Below, piece by piece: positions 1 to 7,791 of a stretch of 32,277 bases of DNA. Position numbers and translations under genes: made by a program. How positions within the stretch are numbered: position 1 is the stretch's first letter; each line of letters opens with the position of its first letter. A model generated the notes under the pieces. It had not been told where the DNA came from. It saw only the letters and a program-made list of their open reading frames with translations, and made no database searches. The DNA is from Companilactobacillus paralimentarius DSM 13238 = JCM 10415. Lineage in GTDB: Bacteria > Bacillota > Bacilli > Lactobacillales > Lactobacillaceae. The DNA lies in contig NZ_AZES01000064.1 of the NCBI RefSeq assembly GCF_001434985.1, forward strand, positions 1 through 32,277, read 5' to 3'.

Positions 1-2
1 TT

Positions 3-68
3 TTATTTTGTCATTTTTCTAAAGTGGCTAACTTGATTATAAAATTCGCCGAAGAATTAACAAGTTAA
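3..68 (+). CDS. C-terminal fragment of an upstream gene (partial)
   Basis: One frame is open from the window edge to a TAA at 66-68 and encodes about 21 residues ending KVANLIIKFAEELTS. A good terminator follows 11 bases later, as expected after the last gene of a transcription unit. The piece is too short to name, and it could be chance coding. Confidence 0.4.
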   Translation, partial: LFCHFSKVANLIIKFAEELTS

Positions 69-79
69 AGTTTAATAAT

Positions 80-126
80 AATCGATACGAGAATTCTTAA
101 ATTAGAATTTTTGTATCGATTTTTTT
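80..126 (+). terminator. Rho-independent terminator
   Basis: The inverted repeat AATCGATAC...GTATCGATT extends inward through GAATTC with G-U pairs and is followed by a run of six T. It would end the transcript entering from the left edge and insulate the folT unit. Confidence 0.75.
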
Positions 127-171
127 AATATTTATGAATACGTGTTATACGAACTATATACACAAAATCTA

Positions 172-200
172 TTGACCTTGTTCGCTATTAGACGTTATAT
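172..200 (+). promoter_or_regulatory. Promoter of the folT-folC operon
   Basis: TTGACC (172-177) and TTATAT (195-200) are separated by 17 bp, close to the sigma-A consensus. It lies about 65 bases upstream of the riboswitch, so the transcript would carry the whole aptamer. Confidence 0.6.
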
Positions 201-264
201 TTAAAAAGTTAAATAAATGGGGAGGAAAATAATAGTAATACCACGATTTAAAAATAAAAAGATA

Positions 265-357
265 ACAGAGTAGAGAATAAAGCGTTAAGTGTCAAAAAGA
301 CGGAATGTGCTTTTGAACGAAGAAGTAAATTCGCGGTTTTATTCTCGCATTCGCTGC
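265..357 (+). ncRNA. Tetrahydrofolate riboswitch (THF-I, folT leader)
   Basis: The segment matches the conserved elements of the THF-I aptamer in order: GAGTAGA, a stem arm GAATAAA, GCGTTAAGTGT, a CAAAAAG/CTTTTG hairpin, AACGAAG, then CGCGGT, TTTATTC (perfect complement of GAATAAA), and CGCATTCGCTG. It is recognised by recall of the consensus, not by a covariance search. The next gene is a folate-type ECF substrate component, the usual partner of this class. No strong terminator lies between aptamer and gene, and the ribosome site (381-386) follows closely, so control is probably at translation initiation. Confidence 0.85.
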
Positions 358-395
358 ATAATGATATGTAGCAGCTCTAAGAGGAGATGCTCAAA

Positions 396-926
396 ATGAA
401 CAAGAAAAACAGTATTTATTCGATTACCACAATGGGTCTTTTAGTAGCAATGATGATTGTTTTAACTAATTTTTTAAGTATACAAACGCAATTCCTACGT
501 ATTTCATTTGAATTCATACCACAAGCCATTTTAGGAATGTTCTTTGGTCCGCTTTGGGCGGGAATTTCATCGGTAGTAGCTGATGTTGTCGGGACAACAT
601 TATTTGGTAAAGCTGGATTCTTTATTGGCTTTACGTTAAATGCGCTTATTTCAGGTGTTTTATATGGATTATTCTTCTACAAAAAAGAAATTACTTTAAA
701 AAATACTTTCATCTGTGTTTTACTAAATACCCTTATTATTAGTTTGTTTTTAACACCATTATGGTTATCAATCATGTATCATGTGCCATTCTTTAACATG
801 GGGCTTTGGGTTCCTAGAATTATTAAAGCAGTTGCCATGCTCTTTATTCAAACAGGTTCAATTATGTTCTTTGGTAAGGCACTACCACTAAAAATGCTTG
901 CTAGTCGTTACATGGCGAAAGGATAA
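396..926 (+). CDS. folT: Folate ECF transporter substrate-binding membrane subunit
   Basis: Integral membrane S-component that would bind folate and associate with the shared energising module EcfA/A'/T encoded elsewhere. About 176 residues, typical for S-components, with roughly five or six hydrophobic segments and the ECF-type stretch RISFEFIPQAILGMFFGPLWAG near residue 35 (listed here in two overlapping halves: RISFEFIP and QAILGMFFGPLWAG). The ATG at 387 abuts GAGGAG at 381-386, leaving no spacing, so the in-frame ATG at 396 is chosen. The specificity call rests on the THF riboswitch upstream and on folC two bases downstream; other S-components share the fold. Confidence 0.85.
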   Translation: MNKKNSIYSITTMGLLVAMMIVLTNFLSIQTQFLRISFEFIPQAILGMFFGPLWAGISSVVADVVGTTLFGKAGFFIGFTLNALISGVLYGLFFYKKEITLKNTFICVLLNTLIISLFLTPLWLSIMYHVPFFNMGLWVPRIIKAVAMLFIQTGSIMFFGKALPLKMLASRYMAKG

Positions 927-928
927 AA

Positions 929-2218
929 ATGTTTAAGACAGGTTCAGAGGTTATTCAGTGGATTATTTCACGAGGTTACTTTGGCAGTTGTCCTGGATTA
1001 GAACGTATTACTGAATTATTACGTTTGCTCGGTAATCCTGAACGAACTTATCCGACAATCCATGTTGCAGGAACTAATGGAAAAGGATCAACGACACGCT
1101 ATTTGGCTAATCTGTTGCGTACCAATGGTTTGAAAATTGGTACTTTTAATTCGCCATTCATTAAAGATTTTGCTGAACAAGTGGAAATCAATGGACAAGA
1201 AATTGATAGTTTTAACTTGGTTAAACTGGGAAATCAGATTAAACCATTAGTTGAGCAAATGGATAGACAAAAAGAATTTTACGGTATAACTGAATTTGAA
1301 ATTCTCACTGGGTTAGCCTTTTCTTATTTTAAAGGACGAGTAGACATAGCAATTATTGAAGTGGGCATGGGTGGCCTGCTAGATAGTACTAATGTCATTG
1401 AACCAGAGTTGACTGCTATTACAACGATTGGATTAGATCATACTGCCTTTTTAGGGGATACAATTGAAAAAATAGCTTATCAAAAGGCTGGTATCATTAA
1501 AAAAAATACACCGTTAATTGTTGCAAATGTTTCTGAAGATGCATTGAACGTTATTAAAACCCAAGCAGCAAAAAATGATGCACCAGTATATATTTGGAAA
1601 CGAGACTATCAAACCGATTATCGAGGATTTGTTAGACAGCAATTTGAAGAATTCAATTTTCATAATCGTGAAATACAATTAAAAAATTTGGAGACACCAT
1701 TGATTGGTCATCAACAAGTTGAAAATGCAGCTGTGGCATTGGAAATGTACTATCTCTATACTCAAAAACATAATTTGCCTTTTAACAAAAGTAAGATTGT
1801 TAATGGGTTACTACAAACTAAATGGCCAGCACGAATGGAGATTATTAGTTTAAAACCTTTGGTAATTATGGATGGAGCACATAATCCTCATGCGATTAAA
1901 CGATTGAAGGAAAACCTTTTGACTGACTATCAAAATTATCATGTAAAAATATTGTTTTCAGCTATTGTGACAAAGGATATTAAATTAATGTTGGAAGAGT
2001 TATTACAGATACCCAATGTTGAAATCACCATGACAACCTTTGATGATGAAAGAGCTTTGAAATTGGAAGATTTTAAAGCTTGGCAACCGCGGATAAAGTT
2101 GAATGCTGACTGGCACGAGGCTTATCGGAAACTGAAAAATGAATTACAACCAAATGAGCTACTTTTGATTGCGGGATCACTTTATTTTTCTTCAGAAGTA
2201 CGTTCACAAATTAAATAA
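929..2218 (+). CDS. folC: Folylpolyglutamate synthase / dihydrofolate synthase
   Basis: Cytoplasmic Mur-ligase-family enzyme that adds glutamate to folates, trapping them in the cell and making them good cofactors; many also make dihydrofolate from dihydropteroate. The 429-residue length is normal. Visible motifs are the ATP-binding loop GTNGKGSTT near residue 49, the central IEVGMGGLLDSTNV, the following TTIGLDHTAFLG, and the C-terminal-domain start MDGAHNPHA. The ATG lies two bases after the folT stop and its ribosome site (AAAGGA) lies inside the end of folT, so the two genes are translationally coupled. Pairing with folT under one THF riboswitch couples import to retention. Confidence 0.95.
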   Translation: MFKTGSEVIQWIISRGYFGSCPGLERITELLRLLGNPERTYPTIHVAGTNGKGSTTRYLANLLRTNGLKIGTFNSPFIKDFAEQVEINGQEIDSFNLVKLGNQIKPLVEQMDRQKEFYGITEFEILTGLAFSYFKGRVDIAIIEVGMGGLLDSTNVIEPELTAITTIGLDHTAFLGDTIEKIAYQKAGIIKKNTPLIVANVSEDALNVIKTQAAKNDAPVYIWKRDYQTDYRGFVRQQFEEFNFHNREIQLKNLETPLIGHQQVENAAVALEMYYLYTQKHNLPFNKSKIVNGLLQTKWPARMEIISLKPLVIMDGAHNPHAIKRLKENLLTDYQNYHVKILFSAIVTKDIKLMLEELLQIPNVEITMTTFDDERALKLEDFKAWQPRIKLNADWHEAYRKLKNELQPNELLLIAGSLYFSSEVRSQIK

Positions 2219-2230
2219 AAGATTGAGCTG

Positions 2231-2278
2231 AAAAGACAATCTTCTTGGTTCCTTTGGAATCGGAAGATTGTCTTTTTG
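2231..2278 (+). terminator. Terminator of folT-folC
   Basis: A perfect 14-base arm AAAAGACAATCTTC pairs with GAAGATTGTCTTTT, with further pairing inside the loop (GGTTCC/GGAATC) and T-rich sequence after it. Confidence 0.85.
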
Positions 2279-2290
2279 TATTGTAGGACG

Positions 2291-2363
2291 AACTAATATT
2301 AGTTGGAGTGTGTTTTTGTTATTCAAAAAATGAATTTGTCTAAATACAAGATAAGTATTAGAC
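2291..2363 (+). promoter_or_regulatory. Palindromes upstream of the acetyltransferase operon
   Basis: Two symmetrical elements lie in the 190-base gap before the acetyltransferase genes. AACTAATATTAGTT (2291-2304) is a perfect 14-bp palindrome. GTCTAAATAC and GTATTAGAC (2338-2363) form a near-perfect inverted repeat with one inserted A. GAGTGT (2306-2311) and ACACTC (2371-2376) are also complementary. They look like operator material, but no regulator gene is adjacent and no clear -35/-10 pair was recognised. Confidence 0.35.
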
Positions 2364-2409
2364 GAATGTACACTCTACCTTTATTCTAAAAGGTAAAGAG
2401 GTAAGAAAA

Positions 2410-2955
2410 ATGAATGCATTAGATAAAGCTTTAAAGGGCGGAATTTTGGATTATGATGAAGCCGATTTTAAATTGGTTGATCAAACAGTAGAAAAAAATA
2501 CACAAATAATTAATGAAATTAATTATCAAAATCATTCAATTGATGAACGTCGAAGGTTGTTCAGTCGTTTGTTCGGTTATCAAGTTCCTAATACTAGCGA
2601 TATTAAAGCACCGTTCAATGCAGATCTAGGTTGTCATACTTTTATTAAAGACAATGTTTTTATCAATAAAGATTGTTTTTTCATGGACTTAGGCGGTGTT
2701 TGGATTGATGAAGGTACTAAGTTGGGTCCAAGGGTGGTTTTGATAACAGTAAATCATGGAGAGGCTCCTACGAAAAGAAAAACTTTGATTACAAAATCGA
2801 TTCATATTGGAAAAAATGTTTGGCTCGGAACTGGTGTTACAGTGCTTCCTGGAGTGACAATTGGCGAGAATTCAATTGTTGGAGCGGCCTCAGTAGTAAC
2901 CAAGGATGTAGCACCGAATAGTGTCGTAGTTGGATCACCAGCTAAAAAAAATTAG
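2410..2955 (+). CDS. Maltose/galactoside O-acetyltransferase family protein
   Basis: Cytoplasmic left-handed beta-helix acetyltransferase that would transfer acetyl from acetyl-CoA to a sugar hydroxyl (LacA/Maa/NodL family). The 181 residues show an N-terminal helical region, then hexapeptide repeats ending in VWLGTGVTVLPGVTIGENSIVGAASVVTK (in pieces: VWLGTGVTVLPG, VTIGENSIVGA) and a terminal VVVGSPAKK, the usual family ending. The expected catalytic His is in VNHGEAP near residue 116. AAAGAGGT lies seven bases before the ATG. It heads a compact three-gene unit with a paralogue 22 bases downstream. The true acceptor is unknown. Confidence 0.85.
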   Translation: MNALDKALKGGILDYDEADFKLVDQTVEKNTQIINEINYQNHSIDERRRLFSRLFGYQVPNTSDIKAPFNADLGCHTFIKDNVFINKDCFFMDLGGVWIDEGTKLGPRVVLITVNHGEAPTKRKTLITKSIHIGKNVWLGTGVTVLPGVTIGENSIVGAASVVTKDVAPNSVVVGSPAKKN

Positions 2956-2977
2956 GGACGTTAGGGGATAAAATATT

Positions 2978-3565
2978 ATGACAGAACATGAAAAATTATT
3001 GGCCGGTCAGGAATATGACTATCGAGATTCTGAATTACAACAGATGATTGCCCGTGGTAAAAAAATGATTCAGGAAATCAACACTCAAACTGATGATAAG
3101 CAACGTAGTGAGACAATGCAGTCGCTATTCAAACATGTTGGCACCAATCTAACAATTAATGGGCAATTTGGGGCAATCTACGGATCACATATTAGTTTTG
3201 GTGATGATGATTTTATCAATGGCAACTGTTATTTCCAAGATTCTAATTTAATCACTTTAGGTGATCGTGTTATTGTTGCTCCAGATACTAAATTCTATTG
3301 TGGTGAACATTCAATAGATGCTAGTCATCGTTTTGGAGTTCGTGAAGATGGTAGCCATTATTTGATTACACACACTGAGCCTATTTCAATTGGTAATGAT
3401 GTTTGGGTCGGTGGTAATGTGACAATTATCGGTGGTGTCCATATTGGTAATAATGTAATTGTTGGAGCCGGAGCAGTAGTTGTAAATGACATACCTGATA
3501 ATTGTATTGTCGGCGGCGTTCCTGCTAAAGTAATCAAAAACTTACCTAGTTTAAAAAATAAATGA
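2978..3565 (+). CDS. Second maltose/galactoside O-acetyltransferase family protein
   Basis: A 195-residue hexapeptide acetyltransferase of the same family as the preceding gene and closer in form to classical maltose acetyltransferase (start MTEHEKLLAGQEYDYRD). Features include the N-terminal Maa-type helix pair, the GEHSID segment in place of the usual His loop near residue 109, VWVGGNVTIIGGVHIGNN, and the ending IVGGVPAKVIKNL. The two proteins are divergent paralogues, so this is an old duplication or a recruited pair rather than a recent copy. The ABM-type gene begins just after it. Confidence 0.85.
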   Translation: MTEHEKLLAGQEYDYRDSELQQMIARGKKMIQEINTQTDDKQRSETMQSLFKHVGTNLTINGQFGAIYGSHISFGDDDFINGNCYFQDSNLITLGDRVIVAPDTKFYCGEHSIDASHRFGVREDGSHYLITHTEPISIGNDVWVGGNVTIIGGVHIGNNVIVGAGAVVVNDIPDNCIVGGVPAKVIKNLPSLKNK

Positions 3566-3576
3566 GGTGAATGATT

Positions 3577-4171
3577 GTGAAATTACTGAAAAAACCGATT
3601 TTCAGCTTGTACAAATTAACCATTGATCCTAAGAACCAGCAGGCCTTCTTAGCAGAAGGAGTGAATAATTTAATAACATCGTATCAAAACGAATCAGGCA
3701 CTTTAATGATGGTAGCAACACATGAGGATGAGGCTGGTAGCGTTAATTATATTTTTGAAATGTATCAAGATGATGCCAGTTATCAAATTCATGCGGCTTC
3801 ACCGCAATTTCAACATTATGCCAAATTAGCTCAGAAAGTGGTTCAATCTAAGGAGATTCATAAATTAAGTTTAGAAAGACTTCACACGAGTAATCAACCG
3901 TTAGAAATTAAGGGTGAGAATCCATATTTTGTTCGTTTACTTGAAGTTACCGTAAATCATAATAATGTAAAATTTTTAAAAAATATTTCTAAAAATACTG
4001 TGGCTAATCTTGTAAGTAGTGTCGATTCTAATTATTGATATTTTTAAGGATAAATCAGCTATGCAAGAAATAAATGTTAATCAGTATTTATCACAAATTT
4101 CAACTGAATATACAATCCATGAATTGAAGGTTGATACTATGGTCAGTCAAGCCGATTTAAAGTTGGAATAA
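3577..4171 (+). pseudogene. Two-domain ABM-type monooxygenase gene, frameshifted
   Basis: The N-terminal part (FSLYKLTIDPKNQQAF to about residue 85) looks like an antibiotic-biosynthesis-monooxygenase (YgiN-like) fold. A second domain begins at PYFVRLLEVTVNHNNVKF, but the frame stops at 4036-4038 just after DSNY. The next frame, from 4037, continues with DIFKDKSAMQEINVNQYL and ends at a TAA at 4169-4171. DIFKDKSAM is the expected counterpart of EMYQDDASY in domain 1. Compared with domain 1, domain 2 also lacks about 15-17 residues of the central strand region, so a deletion and a frameshift appear to have combined. The start is taken at GTG 3577, because ATG 3571 directly abuts GAGGTGA. The first domain could still be made. 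Confidence 0.65.
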
Positions 4172-4183
4172 TCAGCAAAAATA

Positions 4184-4212
4184 AGTAAACGTTTTCAATG
4201 GTCTGCTACAAT
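4184..4212 (+). promoter_or_regulatory. Extended -10 promoter with cre-like site
   Basis: TGCTACAAT (4204-4212) is an extended -10 element with no good -35. AGTAAACGTTTTCA (4184-4197) matches the CcpA cre consensus at 13 of 14 positions, differing only in the first base, and covers the -35 region. This suggests glucose repression of the downstream phosphatase. Confidence 0.5.
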
Positions 4213-4252
4213 AGAGTATGTAATTATTTATAAAACAGACGAGGACTTTAAA

Positions 4253-5065
4253 ATGTCAAAATATTCAGTATTTATGGATTTAGATGGGACACTGCTATCA
4301 AGTGACCATAAACATATTTCGGTTCGTACTAAAGCTACAATTGAGCGCTTACAGAAGCACGATGTTAAATTCTATATTGCTACAGGAAGAATGTATGAGT
4401 TAGCCAAGATTACTCAGAATTTGTTGAATCCTGAAGTAGGATTGATTACCTCTAATGGTGCGGTTTTCGACGGTATCAACGGTCGTGAAGTTACACTGTT
4501 GGGTAGCAAGACAGTTGAACTAGCCTATCAAATAACTCAAGTTAATAAGTTACCAATGATGTTGTTTACACCAGAAACAGCTTATTTTACTGAAAAAATT
4601 CCACACTTTATTGCTCAGAATGCTGGTAACTTCGATGAAGCATTTGGTTATAAAGAAATTGAAAATCTAGAAGAATTACGTCAGGTAGCTGACAAAATTA
4701 CCAATGGAGTTGTTTTGAGTCGTGGAGACATGGATGAATTGAATCAAGCCAAAGCTAAGTTAGCTGATAGTAAGAAATTACGTTTATCATCCTCAGGTCC
4801 CGATAATATTGAAATGATCCCTTTGAAGACCGATAAGGCTACTGCTATTCAGCAAGTTCAATGGGAACAACGTATCGATGCTGATCATACCTTTGTCTTT
4901 GGTGATGGCATGAATGACTTAGGAATGATGCAACAGGCTAAATATTCGGTTGCTATGGGGAATGGAGTAAGTACAATCAAAGAGCAAGCCAACTATGTAA
5001 CGGAAACAAATGCTAAAGATGGTATTGCTGCATTCTTAGAGAACTTCTTTAAAGATGAATTCTAA
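4253..5065 (+). CDS. Cof-type HAD-IIB sugar-phosphate phosphatase
   Basis: Cytoplasmic Mg-dependent phosphatase of the HAD superfamily, Cof/YidA-like, likely to act on sugar phosphates or related metabolites. Motif I is MDLDGTLL at residues 8-15 (nucleophile first Asp), motif II falls in YIATGRM near residue 44, and motif IV is GDGMNDLGMM near residue 222, with the C2-type cap between. Its 270 residues are normal for the family. GAGGA lies seven bases before the ATG. It is a single-gene unit between its own promoter and a strong terminator. The substrate cannot be read from sequence. Confidence 0.9.
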   Translation: MSKYSVFMDLDGTLLSSDHKHISVRTKATIERLQKHDVKFYIATGRMYELAKITQNLLNPEVGLITSNGAVFDGINGREVTLLGSKTVELAYQITQVNKLPMMLFTPETAYFTEKIPHFIAQNAGNFDEAFGYKEIENLEELRQVADKITNGVVLSRGDMDELNQAKAKLADSKKLRLSSSGPDNIEMIPLKTDKATAIQQVQWEQRIDADHTFVFGDGMNDLGMMQQAKYSVAMGNGVSTIKEQANYVTETNAKDGIAAFLENFFKDEF

Positions 5066-5137
5066 AATAATTAGCTTGTTAATCAAGAAAACTCGTAATT
5101 ATTGAAGTTTGACTAGAGCACACGTTAACAAAATACG

Positions 5138-5182
5138 AGATGTTCATATCAACCAGTTTATGGTTGATATGGACATCTTTTT
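5138..5182 (+). terminator. Terminator of the HAD phosphatase gene
   Basis: GATGTTCATATCAACC pairs with GGTTGATATGGACATC (16-bp arms with one G-U pair), followed by five T. The rest of the 299-base gap after the phosphatase holds the promoter and operator of the alpha-xylosidase gene. Confidence 0.85.
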
Positions 5183-5266
5183 AATTAAAAATTATATAAT
5201 TTATTCCAAACTAAATCTCAATAAAAATCTAAATATTGAATTTTATGATTTTTTTGATTAATAGAA

Positions 5267-5309
5267 TTGAATTAAGCTGTTCTACATGTGTATAATGTAA
5301 GCGTTATCG
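5267..5309 (+). promoter_or_regulatory. Promoter of the alpha-xylosidase gene with cre site
   Basis: TTGAAT (5267-5272), an 18-bp spacer and TATAAT (5291-5296) form a good promoter. TGTAAGCGTTATCG (5296-5309) matches the CcpA cre consensus at 13 of 14 positions and overlaps the end of the -10 and the start site. Catabolite repression on top of XylR-type control is therefore likely. Confidence 0.65.
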
Positions 5310-5335
5310 TTAGTTTTTTGTTTAAAAAAACTAAC
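5309..5335 (+). promoter_or_regulatory. XylR-type operator 1
   Basis: A 27-bp element: GTTAGTTTTTT, five bases, AAAAAACTAAC, with perfect 11-bp arms. It has the geometry and outer sequence of Bacillus xyl operators (TTAGTTTGTTT...AACAAACTAA, recalled from memory). An almost identical element precedes the EIIC gene at 9052-9078. It sits just downstream of the -10, where a bound repressor blocks transcription. Confidence 0.75.
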
Positions 5336-5364
5336 TAAAATTGTCCTGATAGGAGGCTGCAATA

Positions 5365-7656
5365 GTGAAGTTTACAAATGGTTATTGGATGAATCGTGAA
5401 GAATATCAGATTGATTCACCGATGGAAGCTTATGATGCACAAAAAGAAGGGAATAGTCTAAAGGTCTTTGCACCGTTTAAAAGAGTTTTAAGCAGGGGTG
5501 ATCAACTTAACTTAGGAGCAACAACTATAACACTGACTTCTCCTATAGAGAATGTCATTGGCGTTAAACTGGAACATTTTGACTCTGAAGATCATGGTCC
5601 TAGTTTCAAAATTAATAATTTGAACCCTAAAGTAGACATTCAAGTGAAAGATAAAATGGCTTCTTTGGAAAGTGGCGACTTAAAAGTGTCATTACCATTG
5701 AATGAGGACTTTTTAATGAAGTTTACAGCCAATAATCATTTGGTTACTGAATCAGTCCAAAAGGCTCAAGGAGTTATATATAATCGCGATAAAAAACAAA
5801 ATTATATGTGCGAACAATTATCAATGGGTATTGATGAAAAAATTTATGGCCTAGGAGAAAGATTTGGTAATTTTGTCAAGAATGGTCAGTCCATAGATAC
5901 TTGGAATCAAGATGGTGGAACGGGAAGCGAGCAAGCTTACAAGAATATTCCATTTTATTTAAGCAGTAATGGTTATGGTGTATTTGTAGATGAACCGCAA
6001 AAAGTTTCATTTGAGGTGGCATCAGAAAATGTTGATCGAGTGCAATTCAGTACTGAAGGTCAATCATTGCAATACTATGTAATTTACGGTCCAACGTCTA
6101 AAGAAGTATTGCATCGTTATACTCAATTAACCGGAAAAATCAATTTACCACCAGCATGGTCATTTGGACTTTGGCTAAGTACTTCATTTACGACCGACTA
6201 TAGTGAGGAAACTGTTCTTAAATTCATTGATGGCATGAAGGAACATGATATTCCTTTGGATGTTTTTCATTTTGATTGTTTCTGGCAAAAGGGCTTTGAA
6301 TGGTGTACTTTAGCATGGGATAAGGAACAATTTCCTGATCCTGAAGGATTATTGAGAAAGATTCATGAACGTGGTGTGAAAGTCTGTGTCTGGTTAAATC
6401 CTTATATTGCTCAAAAATCACCATTATTTAAAGAGGCTAAGGAAAAGGGCTATTTGATTAAGCGTCAAAATGGTGATGTATGGCAATGGGATTTGTGGCA
6501 AGCAGGTAATGGGTTTATTGATTTTACGAATCCGGCCGCTAAAAAATGGTATAAAAGTAAGTTAAAAGAATTGTTGGATATGGGAGTAGATTGCTTCAAG
6601 ACTGATTTTGGCGAGCGGATACCAATTGATGATGTTCAGTTTTATGATGGCTCAAATCCACAACAGGAACATAATTACTACACACTGCAATATAATCAAG
6701 CAGTCTACGATATTATCGCAGAGGTTAAGGGTAAAAAAGAAGCCGTGGTCTTTGCTCGTTCAGCAACAGTAGGTTCTCAGTCATATCCTGTTCACTGGGG
6801 TGGCGATTGTCTATCTAACTATAATTCCATGCGTGATACCTTACGTGGCGGTTTGTCGTTTCTAGTATCTGGTTTTGGATTCTGGAGTCATGATATTGGA
6901 GGATTTGAAGATGGTGATGATCGGCCAACACCTGACCTATACAAGCGTTGGACCCAATTTGGATTGTTATCTTCACATAGTCGATATCATGGAAGTAATG
7001 TTTATCGTGTACCATGGAATTTTGATCAAGAAGCCGTTGAGAATACTAGACGATATGTAAATTTAAAGTTATCATTGATGCCATATCTTTATACACAGGC
7101 GGCTTACGATGCTAAGTTTGGTAATCCTCTGATGAGACCAATGTTTTTAGAATTTGAAGATGATCCGAATGTTTCAGATTTGGCCACACAATATATGTTT
7201 GGTTCTCAAATCTTAGTAGCACCAATCTTTAATGATCAAGGCAAGGCACACTTCTACTTACCAGGGGGGAAGTGGACTAGTTTGTTGGATAATAAGGTTT
7301 ATCAAGCACCTGAGTCAGGGGAGTGGTTAAACGATAAATTCGATGAATTAAGTTTGCCAGTCTTGGTACGTGAAAATACTATTTTGGTACGTAATGAAAA
7401 AGCCATTCATGCTGAATATGATTATACTAAGAACGTTGATATTCACTTATATCAGATCAAAGAAGGGACTGTCTCAACTAATATCGTTAGTTCTAAAGGA
7501 CTAGAGGCAGCTTCCATTAGAGTTCAAAGAAAAAATCAACAAATTAAGGTATCAACTGTTGGCGTTAAAGGTAAAGTAAGAGTATATTTACATGAAAATG
7601 AACAAATTATGCAAAAAGGATTAATTGATAATCAGGTTGTCTTTAATTTAGAATAA
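5365..7656 (+). CDS. xylQ: GH31 alpha-xylosidase (YicI/XylQ type)
   Basis: Cytoplasmic retaining glycosidase that removes alpha-linked xylose, as from isoprimeverose (xylosyl-glucose) or xyloglucan fragments. The 763 residues match the YicI length. The nucleophile is D414 in CFKTDFGERIP and the acid/base is D481 in VHWGGDC; the surrounding FARSATVG and GFGFWSHDIGGFE are typical of alpha-xylosidases rather than general alpha-glucosidases. The start is GTG with AGGAGG eight bases upstream. It has its own promoter, cre and xyl-type operator and is followed by a terminator and the ROK repressor gene. The symbol follows Lactobacillus pentosus xylPQR; alpha-glucosidase activity is the main alternative. 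Confidence 0.88.
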   Translation: MKFTNGYWMNREEYQIDSPMEAYDAQKEGNSLKVFAPFKRVLSRGDQLNLGATTITLTSPIENVIGVKLEHFDSEDHGPSFKINNLNPKVDIQVKDKMASLESGDLKVSLPLNEDFLMKFTANNHLVTESVQKAQGVIYNRDKKQNYMCEQLSMGIDEKIYGLGERFGNFVKNGQSIDTWNQDGGTGSEQAYKNIPFYLSSNGYGVFVDEPQKVSFEVASENVDRVQFSTEGQSLQYYVIYGPTSKEVLHRYTQLTGKINLPPAWSFGLWLSTSFTTDYSEETVLKFIDGMKEHDIPLDVFHFDCFWQKGFEWCTLAWDKEQFPDPEGLLRKIHERGVKVCVWLNPYIAQKSPLFKEAKEKGYLIKRQNGDVWQWDLWQAGNGFIDFTNPAAKKWYKSKLKELLDMGVDCFKTDFGERIPIDDVQFYDGSNPQQEHNYYTLQYNQAVYDIIAEVKGKKEAVVFARSATVGSQSYPVHWGGDCLSNYNSMRDTLRGGLSFLVSGFGFWSHDIGGFEDGDDRPTPDLYKRWTQFGLLSSHSRYHGSNVYRVPWNFDQEAVENTRRYVNLKLSLMPYLYTQAAYDAKFGNPLMRPMFLEFEDDPNVSDLATQYMFGSQILVAPIFNDQGKAHFYLPGGKWTSLLDNKVYQAPESGEWLNDKFDELSLPVLVRENTILVRNEKAIHAEYDYTKNVDIHLYQIKEGTVSTNIVSSKGLEAASIRVQRKNQQIKVSTVGVKGKVRVYLHENEQIMQKGLIDNQVVFNLE

Positions 7657-7664
7657 ACTATTGT

Positions 7665-7698
7665 GACAGATTCGTTTTAAGAATGGATCTGTCTTTTT
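7665..7698 (+). terminator. Terminator of the alpha-xylosidase gene
   Basis: GACAGATTC pairs with GGATCTGTC (one G-U pair) around a short loop, followed by five T. Confidence 0.75.
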
Positions 7699-7709
7699 AT
7701 TGCTAATAG

Positions 7710-7738
7710 TTGCCGATTGGTCTATACATATGTAGTAT
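7710..7738 (+). promoter_or_regulatory. Possible promoter of the ROK regulator gene
   Basis: TTGCCG (7710-7715) and TAGTAT (7733-7738) have a 17-bp spacer; both boxes are only moderate matches. No copy of the 27-bp xyl-type operator was seen here, so there is no sign of autoregulation through that element. Confidence 0.35.
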
Positions 7739-7791
7739 GTAATTAGGATTATTAAATTGTTTATATTAAAGCCGTTGAGAAGGTATGTTTA

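Noticed and set aside
6224-6424. Minus-strand open frame inside the alpha-xylosidase gene, and similar antisense frames at 6815-7015, 9356-9721, 13986-14426 and 30034-30471
   Set aside because: Each lies wholly opposite a strongly conserved gene, has no ribosome site and encodes nothing recognisable.
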